From: Sediminibacterium sp.
GTDB lineage: Bacteria; Bacteroidota; Bacteroidia; Chitinophagales; Chitinophagaceae
Direction: 5' to 3'
DNA: 11,395 nucleotides
NCBI GenBank assembly: GCA_017987615.1
Contig: JAGNTI010000033.1
Span: 1-11,395 of the forward strand
Below the pieces are notes generated by a model. It was not told the origin of the DNA. It worked only from the letters and a program-made list of their open reading frames with translations, and did not search any database. The position numbers and the translations under genes are program-made. Shown here one piece after another: positions 5,418 to 11,395 of the stretch (positions are counted from its first letter, which is position 1; every line of letters begins with the position of its first letter).

Positions 5418-6788
5418 ATGAGTAAAATAAAATCTGCTTTTTTCTGTAGCAATTGTGGTTATGAAAGTGCAAAATGGATTGGAAAATGTCCAAGTTGTGC
5501 GGAGTGGAATACTTTTTCGGAAGAAATTATTGATAAAGGAATTCAGAAGGATCAAAATTGGGATTCATACCACGAACAAAAGCGCAATTCAAAAATAATT
5601 GCACTCGATGAAGTAAAAACATCGGAAGAAAAAAGAATTATCTCCAAAGATCCGGAACTCAACCGCGTACTAGGTGGTGGTATCGTAATGGGAAGCATTG
5701 TATTGGTTGCTGGAGAGCCCGGCATTGGAAAAAGTACCTTGTTTTTACAAAATGGGTTACAAGCCACCGATCAGGTTGTTTTATACATTAGTGGGGAGGA
5801 AAGTGAACAGCAAATCAAAATGCGCGCAGATCGACTTAAAATTCCCAACAACAATTTTTACCTGCTCACCGAAACCAACACATCCATCATTTTTGCAGAA
5901 ATCAAGAAATTAAAACCAACACTTGTTATTGTTGATTCGATTCAAACACTGCAATCAAATTTGATTGATTCTGCAGCAGGATCTGTTTCTCAAATTAGAG
6001 AATGCGCAGCAGAATTTCAGAAGTTTGCAAAGCAAACAAACACCCCTGTATTTTTAATTGGCCATATCACCAAAGACGGCGCCATAGCGGGTCCTAAGGT
6101 ATTAGAGCATATGGTAGATACCGTTTTACAATTTGAAGGAGACAGACATTATGCGTACCGAATTTTACGTACGTTAAAGAATAGATTTGGTAGTACTGCA
6201 GAGTTAGGCATTTATGAAATGACTGGCGAAGGCATGCGTGTTGTTTCCAATCCTTCTGAAATTTTAATTGCACAAAGAGAAGATAGTTTAAGCGGTTCTG
6301 CCATCGCTGCAACGCTTGAAGGTGCCCGTCCATTATTATTAGAAGTACAGGCACTCGTTACACAAAGTGTGTACGGAACCCCACAAAGAACGGTAACCGG
6401 ATTTGACCTTCGAAGATTACAACTCTTACTAGCCGTTTTAGAAAAAAGAGGTGGCTTTCAATTTGGAATGAAAGATGTTTTTGTAAATATTGCGGGCGGA
6501 ATTAAAATAGAAGACCCTTCTACCGATCTTGCCATCATATGCGCCCTATTATCATCTTATGAAGACGTTCCACTACCACATCAGATCTGTTTTGCTGGTG
6601 AAGTAGGATTAAATGGAGAAATTAGAGCCGTGAACCGAATTGAACAAAGAATTGCAGAAGCTGAGAAGCTAGGATTTGAAAAAATTATTGTGTCGAGCTA
6701 CAATAAAAAGAGTTTCAATCCTAAAGCATACGGCATTCAAGTATTGGCATTAAGTAGAGTGGATGAAGTATATCAACAGCTATTTTAG
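5418..6788 (+). CDS. radA: DNA repair protein RadA
   Basis: RadA is a RecA-like ATPase that processes recombination intermediates and drives branch migration in repair and natural transformation. The 456-residue length is normal. The N-terminal zinc finger has C10, C13, C24 and C27 (C-x2-C-x10-C-x2-C). Walker A is GEPGIGKST (99-107), Walker B lies in LVIVDSIQTL, and the RadA-specific KNRFG motif is at 254-258. The C-terminal third is the Lon protease-like domain (GGIKIEDPSTDLAIICALL), which acts structurally rather than as a protease. The ATG at 5418 places the zinc finger at the usual distance from the N-terminus. comF follows after 76 bp; the two may be co-transcribed, and both are linked to DNA uptake in other bacteria. 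Confidence 0.98.
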   Translation: MSKIKSAFFCSNCGYESAKWIGKCPSCAEWNTFSEEIIDKGIQKDQNWDSYHEQKRNSKIIALDEVKTSEEKRIISKDPELNRVLGGGIVMGSIVLVAGEPGIGKSTLFLQNGLQATDQVVLYISGEESEQQIKMRADRLKIPNNNFYLLTETNTSIIFAEIKKLKPTLVIVDSIQTLQSNLIDSAAGSVSQIRECAAEFQKFAKQTNTPVFLIGHITKDGAIAGPKVLEHMVDTVLQFEGDRHYAYRILRTLKNRFGSTAELGIYEMTGEGMRVVSNPSEILIAQREDSLSGSAIAATLEGARPLLLEVQALVTQSVYGTPQRTVTGFDLRRLQLLLAVLEKRGGFQFGMKDVFVNIAGGIKIEDPSTDLAIICALLSSYEDVPLPHQICFAGEVGLNGEIRAVNRIEQRIAEAEKLGFEKIIVSSYNKKSFNPKAYGIQVLALSRVDEVYQQLF

Positions 6789-6795
6789 GAGCGAT

Positions 6796-6830
6796 AACCA
6801 CGCATAAAAATATTTGTGCGGTTAATTTTT
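6796..6830 (+). terminator. Weak hairpin between radA and comF
   Basis: AAC plus CGCA (6796-6804) can pair with TGCG plus GTT (6817-6823), with a 2-base bulge and an AT-rich loop, followed by AATTTTT. The stem is short and may be a leaky terminator or have no function. Confidence 0.3.
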
Positions 6831-6864
6831 ATAGCATCCAATATATTGAGATTAAGTTGAGTAA

Positions 6865-7581
6865 ATGCAAACCACTTATTTACCCAAACTTAGCAGTTGG
6901 ATTGACCCTGTTTTTTGGCTCTATTTCCCTAAAAACTGCCCTGCCTGCGGCAGGCCACTTAGGCTCTTTGGGGCCAATATTTGTGGCCGGTGCAGCCAAA
7001 ACCTACCCGAAACCCACTTTTTTGAGGCTCCAAACAACCCCATCGAAAAAATATTTTACGGCAGGCTCCCCATTAGCGCCGGGGCGGCAGCCTGGTATTT
7101 TCACAAAAACTCGGCCCTACAGGCCCTACTTTTTCAGTTAAAGTATAAGTCCAACAAAGACGTAGGCTTATTTATAGGTAAGCAAATGGGGGCCTTACTG
7201 GCCGCTTCGGAGCGGTTTTCAAGCATTGACGCGCTTGTTCCTGTGCCACTGCACCCACAAGCACTTAGTAAAAGAGGCTTTAATCAGGCTGCACTTATAT
7301 GTGAGGGCATTGGTCAGGTCTGGCACAAACCCGTGCTTACGGGCGCCATTGCAAGAACCAAACATACCAGCACGCAAACCAAACAAACCAGGGCTGAGCG
7401 CTGGGACAATATGGAAGATGCATTTACTATAAAAGACCCTACATCTATTAACGGTAAGCACCTCTTAATCATTGATGACGTCATTACAACGGGTGCAACT
7501 ATTGAAGCTTGTGGTAAAACATTGCTTACTATAAAAGACGTAAGGGTGAGTGTTGCAGCGGCCGCTTATCCATTAAAATAG
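6865..7581 (+). CDS. comF: ComF family protein (phosphoribosyltransferase fold)
   Basis: ComF/GntX proteins combine an N-terminal zinc ribbon with a type-I phosphoribosyltransferase domain and are needed for DNA uptake in naturally competent bacteria, probably acting on incoming single strands in the cytoplasm. This 238-residue copy has both parts: Cys pairs C25/C28 (NCPACGRP) and C40/C43 (ICGRC), the conserved VPLHPQALSKRGFNQA block, and the PRPP-binding loop LIIDDVITTGAT (about 201-212). The length is typical. The ATG at 6865 is followed by a conserved hydrophobic/aromatic stretch before the zinc ribbon. Competence itself is not shown: ComF is widespread in Bacteroidota, whether or not transformation is known. 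Confidence 0.93.
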   Translation: MQTTYLPKLSSWIDPVFWLYFPKNCPACGRPLRLFGANICGRCSQNLPETHFFEAPNNPIEKIFYGRLPISAGAAAWYFHKNSALQALLFQLKYKSNKDVGLFIGKQMGALLAASERFSSIDALVPVPLHPQALSKRGFNQAALICEGIGQVWHKPVLTGAIARTKHTSTQTKQTRAERWDNMEDAFTIKDPTSINGKHLLIIDDVITTGATIEACGKTLLTIKDVRVSVAAAAYPLK

Positions 7582-7673
7582 TTGACACTGCGTATTTTTT
7601 CGGAAATTGCGGGTACATTCAACAAATAAAGCATGCCATTGTTATGGTAATTAAACAACTTCAATAAAACACC

Positions 7674-8204
7674 ATGAAAAATCTCATCTTAATAGCGACC
7701 TTATTTATGTTACAATCTTTTACGCCTCCGCCAAGCAATAGCATTCACAAGTTTACCATTAAATCCATTGATGGTGGCGTTATTGATTTTTCTAAATTTA
7801 AAGGAAAGAAAATTTTAGTAGTGAACACAGCGTCTGAGTGTGGATACACACCACAGTACGAAGCGCTTCAAAAATTAGCAGATACTTACAAAGACCAATT
7901 AGTAGTGGTAGGTTTTCCTGCAAATAATTTTGGTGGACAAGAGCCAGGTACCGATGCAGAAATCAAACAGTTTTGCAAAGCAAGATTTGGTGTAAAATTT
8001 CCATTAGCAAGTAAACTAAGTGTTACCGGCACAGACACTGCACCTATTTACAAATGGCTTACGCAGAAAAAAGAAAATGGTGTATTAGATGCAACCATCA
8101 AATGGAATTTCAATAAATTTTTACTAGATGAAAATGGTAAAATGATTGCTTATTTTCCAAGCAGCACAAAACCAGATAGCCCAGAAATTACGGGTAAATT
8201 ATAA
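7674..8204 (+). CDS. Glutathione peroxidase-family thiol peroxidase, predicted exported
   Basis: The enzyme reduces peroxides, including lipid hydroperoxides. Bacterial Cys members usually draw electrons from thioredoxin rather than glutathione. The 176-residue protein has the catalytic tetrad: C56 in NTASECGYTPQY, Q89 in NNFGGQEPG, and W144/N145 in KWNFNKFLLD. A second Cys, C101 (KQFCKARF), lies 45 residues after C56, close to the spacing of the resolving Cys in two-Cys thioredoxin-dependent members. Residues 1-17 (MKNLILIATLFMLQSFT) look like a Sec signal peptide without a lipobox Cys, so a periplasmic location is likely. The ATG at 7674 is required for that signal. It lies 92 bp after comF and 21 bp before holB, so it probably shares a transcript with holB. 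Confidence 0.95.
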   Translation: MKNLILIATLFMLQSFTPPPSNSIHKFTIKSIDGGVIDFSKFKGKKILVVNTASECGYTPQYEALQKLADTYKDQLVVVGFPANNFGGQEPGTDAEIKQFCKARFGVKFPLASKLSVTGTDTAPIYKWLTQKKENGVLDATIKWNFNKFLLDENGKMIAYFPSSTKPDSPEITGKL

Positions 8205-8225
8205 CCGCTACTAAAGGCCCGTACA

Positions 8226-9425
8226 TTGGTATTTAAAGACATTATAGGACAAGCGTCTGTAAAGGCGCACTTAATAGACATGGTGCAGCACAACCGCTTG
8301 AGCCATGCGTTATTATTTTTAGGCAAAGAAGGATCAGGTGCACTTCCACTTGCGATAAACTTTGCACAATTTGTTGTTAGCCAACCAGCAGCCAGTGAGC
8401 CTGTAGCTGATTTATTTGGCGGCTTCACAGCTATTGAAGCAGGGCCAGCTTATAAATCTCCGGAAGAATTAGCAGAAGACCCTTCTTATTTGAGAGCCGC
8501 AAAATTATTACATCCTGATTTACATTTTTCATATCCGGTTATTTCAAAAAAGGCTGGCGAAAAACCAGTAAGCGCCGATTATATTTCCGACTGGAGAGAT
8601 TTTTATTTGCAGTTTCCGTACGGTAATATTTACGACTGGTTACAATTTATTGGCGCCGAAAATAAACAAGGAAATATCACTGCCGAAGAGTGCAACGAGA
8701 TCATTCATAAACTCAGTTTAAAAAGTTTTGAAAGCGCATATAAAGTATTGGTACTTTGGATGCCAGAATATTTAGGCAAAGAAGGTAATAAATTACTCAA
8801 GCTCATAGAAGAGCCACCACCTAATACCTTGTTTATTTTAGTAGCAGAAAGCGAAGAGCAAATTTTACCTACGCTACTCAGTAGATGTCAACTCATAAGG
8901 GTGCCGCTACTTTCTAACGAAGAAGTGGAAGAAGCTTTGTTTGAAAGAGCAAAAGCCAGTAAAGAAACGGCCAGCCAAATTGCGGGTATCGCAGAAGGCA
9001 ATTACCGCGAGGCACTCCAACTTTTGCAACACTCCGAAGAAGATTGGCACTCCTATTTAAGAGAGTGGTTAAACGCCACTTTAAAAGGTGGGCCAGCAGC
9101 TCAGGTAAAATTTACCGAAGAAGCGGCTAAACTGGGTAGAGAAAAACAAAAACAGTTTTTGCGCTACTTTAACCACCTGCTTCAAATGAGCATTCGTATA
9201 AAAGTGCTAGGAGCCGACCAGGTAAAAATGGGGGATCAAGAAAAGGATTTCGCGATTCGTTTAAATAAAATTGCTTCGGTAAGCCAGCAACAAGCCATTA
9301 TAGAAGAATTAGATAAAGCTTCTTATTATATAGAGCGTAACGCCAATGGCAAAATGCTATTTCAGGCCCTTACCCTTAAACTCTACCACATCATTCAAAA
9401 CAAAACCTTAATTTTGAATGATTAG
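8226..9425 (+). CDS. holB: DNA polymerase III delta' subunit (clamp loader), zinc module lost
   Basis: Delta' is the rigid, non-ATP-hydrolysing part of the clamp loader that puts the beta sliding clamp on primed DNA. This 399-residue AAA+ protein begins VFKDIIGQASVKAHL and LSHALLFLGKEGSGALPLA (degenerate P-loop without GKT). It carries LIEEPPPNTLF (193-203) and the SRC arginine-finger motif (S219-R220-C221), which completes the ATP site of the neighbouring DnaX subunit. The C-terminal collar domain follows (about 285-399). The Cys-rich zinc module usual before HPDLHF is missing: no Cys occurs until the ECN at about residue 156, and a D/E/A-rich stretch fills the place. The start is TTG at 8226, which gives the typical N-terminus. 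ricT follows 88 bp later, as in Firmicutes. Confidence 0.93.
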   Translation: MVFKDIIGQASVKAHLIDMVQHNRLSHALLFLGKEGSGALPLAINFAQFVVSQPAASEPVADLFGGFTAIEAGPAYKSPEELAEDPSYLRAAKLLHPDLHFSYPVISKKAGEKPVSADYISDWRDFYLQFPYGNIYDWLQFIGAENKQGNITAEECNEIIHKLSLKSFESAYKVLVLWMPEYLGKEGNKLLKLIEEPPPNTLFILVAESEEQILPTLLSRCQLIRVPLLSNEEVEEALFERAKASKETASQIAGIAEGNYREALQLLQHSEEDWHSYLREWLNATLKGGPAAQVKFTEEAAKLGREKQKQFLRYFNHLLQMSIRIKVLGADQVKMGDQEKDFAIRLNKIASVSQQQAIIEELDKASYYIERNANGKMLFQALTLKLYHIIQNKTLILND

Positions 9426-9445
9426 CATGGATATGACCTCCATGC
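9425..9445. repeat. Perfect 7-bp hairpin overlapping the holB stop
   Basis: GCATGGA (9425-9431) pairs with TCCATGC (9439-9445) around a 7-base loop. The first G is the last base of the holB stop codon. No T-tract follows, so it is not a clear terminator; it may protect the holB 3' end after processing. Confidence 0.45.
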
Positions 9446-9452
9446 AAACCGC

Positions 9453-9481
9453 TTGATAAAACATAACTTATTGTTTATCAA
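9453..9481. repeat. AT-rich inverted repeat upstream of ricT
   Basis: TTGATAAA (9453-9460) and TTTATCAA (9474-9481) are perfect 8-bp arms separated by 13 bp, centred about 47 bp before the ricT ATG. The geometry suits a dimeric regulator, but AT-rich DNA makes chance possible. Confidence 0.4.
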
Positions 9482-9513
9482 ACACTTATTAACTAATAGT
9501 ATAACTACATAAT

Positions 9514-10899
9514 ATGGGCTGTGGATCTTGTGGAACAAGTAAACCTGGTGGTTGCCAAAGTAATGGCGGCTGTAGCACAGGTGGCTGTAACCGCTTAAAC
9601 GTACACGATTGGCTTTTAAACCTTCCTTTTAGTGACCCCGAAAGCAGCTGCAAAATTGTTGAAGTAAGCTTCAAACAAGGCAGTCGCAAAGAATATTTTA
9701 GAAACGCTACCCTTCAATTTTTTGAAAAAGGAGACTACGTAACACTAGAAGGTGTGAGTGGTTTTGATGTAGGTGAAGTAAGCCTTACTGGCGAACTAGT
9801 GCGTATGCAGCTTAAAAAAAATAAGCTAGACGAAAACAGCCCAGAAATTAAAAAAATTATTCGCCGCGCCACAGAAAGAGATATCGAAGCTTTTCATATT
9901 AGCAAAGGCCGCGAAAAAGATATTTTAGCCAGAAGTAGAGCCGCAGCGATGGAACTGAAACTTCAAATGAAACTCAGTGAAGTGGAAATTCAGGCAGATG
10001 GTAAAAAAGCAACTTTCTTTTACACTGCAGACGACCGTGTAGACTTTAGAGAACTCATTAAAAAATACGCTACCGACTTTAAATTTAAAGTGGAAATGCG
10101 TCAGATAGGTATTCGTCAAGAAGCTGCAAAGCTTGGTGGCATTGGATCTTGCGGTAGAGAGCTTTGTTGTAGCACATGGTTACACGACTTTAAAAGTGTA
10201 AACACCACTGCTGCACGATACCAAAACTTGTCTATCAATCAAACCAAACTCAGTGGACAGTGTGGTAGATTAAAATGTTGTTTAAACTTTGAATTAGACA
10301 CCTACCTAGATGCACTGCAAAACTTCCCTGATTACGCAGATTCATTAGATACTGCCATGGGAACAGCGCACCTCATTAAAAAAGATATTTTCAAAAATTT
10401 AATGTGGTACATCTTACCTAATAATTCAAAGCATTATCCACTTACCATTCAGCGCGTAAAAGAAATTAAACGCCTCAATGGACAAGGTGTTAAAGTAGAT
10501 GAGTTACAAGCGGTAGAAGTAACCAGCAGTAAACCTAAAGAAGTAGAACCAGCATTTGCGGATGTAGTTGGACAAATTAGTTTACGTTCATTAGAAAGAA
10601 ACGATAAGAGAAGAAGAGACAATAATAGAGACAACAGAGGCGACAATCGTGGACCTAATAACAGATCTAACAACAATGGTCCAAGACCAAACAACAACGG
10701 ACCAAGACCGGACCGCGGACCTAATAATAACGGACCTCGCCCTAATAACAACGGACCAAGACCAGACCGTGGACCTAACAACGGCCCAAGACCCAATAAC
10801 AACGGACCTCGCCCTGATCGCGGACCTAACAACGGTCCAAGACCTAATAACAATGGCCCTAGGCCAGCTCAGGATGCTCCAAAAGCACCTGATCAATAG
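9514..10899 (+). CDS. ricT: PSP1-domain protein, RicT (YaaT)-like, with NNNGPRP repeat tail
   Basis: In Bacillus, RicT works with RicA and RicF in an iron-sulfur complex that directs RNase Y processing and affects sporulation and competence. This 461-residue protein has three parts. Residues 1-25 are Gly/Ser-rich with Cys at 3, 6, 14, 20 and 25. The PSP1 core (about 30-330) carries the family motifs GSCGRELCC (212-219) and QCGRLKCC (249-256), the likely metal or cluster ligands. From about 358 the tail is basic, low in hydrophobics and repetitive (386-451), and looks disordered. holB lies directly upstream, as in Firmicutes. RicA and RicF homologues are not in this window, so the Bacteroidota partners are unknown. 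Its last 41 bp overlap the 3' end of the opposite-strand aminotransferase gene. The gliding gene gldH, which I recall often following this gene in Bacteroidota, is absent. Confidence 0.93.
   Translation: MGCGSCGTSKPGGCQSNGGCSTGGCNRLNVHDWLLNLPFSDPESSCKIVEVSFKQGSRKEYFRNATLQFFEKGDYVTLEGVSGFDVGEVSLTGELVRMQLKKNKLDENSPEIKKIIRRATERDIEAFHISKGREKDILARSRAAAMELKLQMKLSEVEIQADGKKATFFYTADDRVDFRELIKKYATDFKFKVEMRQIGIRQEAAKLGGIGSCGRELCCSTWLHDFKSVNTTAARYQNLSINQTKLSGQCGRLKCCLNFELDTYLDALQNFPDYADSLDTAMGTAHLIKKDIFKNLMWYILPNNSKHYPLTIQRVKEIKRLNGQGVKVDELQAVEVTSSKPKEVEPAFADVVGQISLRSLERNDKRRRDNNRDNRGDNRGPNNRSNNNGPRPNNNGPRPDRGPNNNGPRPNNNGPRPDRGPNNGPRPNNNGPRPDRGPNNGPRPNNNGPRPAQDAPKAPDQ
10669..10866 (+). repeat. In-frame tandem repeats in the ricT tail
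   Basis: Two 18-residue units NNNGPRPNNNGPRPDRGP (386-403 and 404-421) are followed by a 17-residue copy (422-438) lacking one Asn and a partial 13-residue copy (439-451). The inner module is N2-3-GPRP, present eight times. The eight GPRP modules use seven different DNA spellings, so the repeat is much better kept in protein than in DNA. Confidence 0.92.
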
Positions 10900-11395
10900 A
10901 ACTTGTTATAATAGCGCAAGCGGCCCGAATTTCGGCTTCCGTAATGATAAGTGGAGGTGCTACCCTAATGCGGTCGGGTGCAAATAAAAACCAATCGGTA
11001 ATCAGTCCATTTTGTACGCAGGTATGCGCCACTTTTTGTGCGAGCGCATCAGATGTAAACTGCAAAGAAAACCAAAGTCCAATACCCTGCATTTGAACAA
11101 TAGCAGGATGCTGCAGCAAGGTTTTTAATAATTCACTTTTTGCAGAAACGGTATCTATCCATTTTTGTTCCGTTAAAATTTCAAAGGCTTTTTTACCCGC
11201 TGCACAACTTACCGGGTGTCCACCAAAAGTAGTGATATGACCAAGCACGGGCGCCACAGTTAATGTGCTCATGAGTTTGTGACTCGAAATAAAAGCACCA
11301 AGCGGCATGCCACCACCAAGCGCTTTACCAACGAGTAAAACATCAGGCACTACACCCATTTGCTCAAACGCAAATAGTGTACCCGTGCGGCCAAA
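10859..11395 (-). CDS. Class-III PLP aminotransferase, C-terminal part (cut by window edge)
   Basis: The reading frame is open to the right edge, and the 178 residues present are the C-terminal part of an acetylornithine/ornithine-type (subgroup III) aminotransferase. It begins within the family motif FGRTGTLFAFEQ. The PLP Schiff-base Lys is in VGKALGGGMPLGA (codon 11324-11326); TTFGGHPVSCAAG and the carboxylate-binding region DRIRVAPPLIIT follow. These enzymes move an amino group between an omega-amino or amino-acid donor and 2-oxoglutarate, in the cytoplasm. The substrate (acetylornithine, ornithine, GABA, lysine or other) cannot be decided from this part. It converges on ricT with a 41-bp tail-to-tail overlap, and no terminator is visible between them. 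Confidence 0.93.
   Translation of the reverse strand, partial: FGRTGTLFAFEQMGVVPDVLLVGKALGGGMPLGAFISSHKLMSTLTVAPVLGHITTFGGHPVSCAAGKKAFEILTEQKWIDTVSAKSELLKTLLQHPAIVQMQGIGLWFSLQFTSDALAQKVAHTCVQNGLITDWFLFAPDRIRVAPPLIITEAEIRAACAIITSSIDQVLLEHPELA

Noticed and set aside
6943..6955. Palindrome GCCTG-CGG-CAGGC inside comF
   Set aside because: Such motifs occur as dispersed repeats in Bacteroidota, but here the bases encode the conserved zinc-ribbon CPACGRP, so coding constraint explains it.
10449..10853. 134-codon minus-strand frame (and a 101-codon one at 10591-10896) opposite ricT
   Set aside because: Both are antisense to the NNNGPRP repeats, which leaves long stop-free Gly/Leu/Arg or Ser/Val/Trp frames by composition alone.
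10669..10866. Regular repeats considered as a CRISPR array or other non-coding repeat
   Set aside because: The units are in frame, contiguous, variable in DNA but constant in protein, and continuous with the ricT reading frame.

Overview
The window is a chromosomal, mostly core-gene segment from a member of the Bacteroidota, probably the Chitinophagia/Chitinophagaceae (the family-level guess is inference). Reasons: a GldE-type CNNM membrane protein next to mutY, a Bacteroidota-style HU/IHF protein, AT-rich gene starts with no clear Shine-Dalgarno sequences, several TTG start codons, possible -33/-7 promoters of the TTTG...TAnnTTTG type, and a PSP1/RicT protein with the Cys-rich N-terminus seen in this phylum. 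No tRNA, rRNA, CRISPR array, insertion sequence or prophage gene was seen.

Layout. Positions 1-1694 (minus strand) hold the 5' part of gldE, cut by the window edge, and mutY upstream of it. A 185-bp divergent spacer separates mutY from a plus-strand cluster: an HU-family DNA-binding protein, a membrane-anchored TPR protein and a 31-residue, extremely basic protein resembling the bS22/mS38 ribosomal family. This cluster ends at a 13-bp perfect hairpin. A structured leader then precedes rng (RNase G/E family), which ends at a hairpin plus T-tract. A 490-bp gene-free stretch (4925-5417) follows. It carries a run of small stem-loops and a possible promoter about 50 bp before another terminator-like hairpin, so it may encode a short RNA. 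Then come, all on the plus strand, radA (recombination ATPase), comF (phosphoribosyltransferase-fold competence protein), a secreted glutathione peroxidase, holB (DNA polymerase III delta') and ricT (PSP1 domain). The last gene is a minus-strand class-III aminotransferase, cut by the right edge, whose 3' end overlaps that of ricT by 41 bp.

How the genes fit together. Most are housekeeping genes for genome maintenance (MutY, RadA, the clamp-loader delta' subunit, HU, ComF) and RNA handling (RNase G, RicT, the bS22-like protein). The holB-ricT pair is also adjacent in Firmicutes such as Bacillus subtilis, so the pairing is old. No unmistakable new multi-gene system is visible. The items most worth a second look are the small basic ribosomal-like protein, the candidate short RNA before radA, the delta' subunit that has lost its zinc module, the Asn/Gly/Pro/Arg repeat tail of RicT that runs into the neighbouring gene, and the high share of TTG starts.
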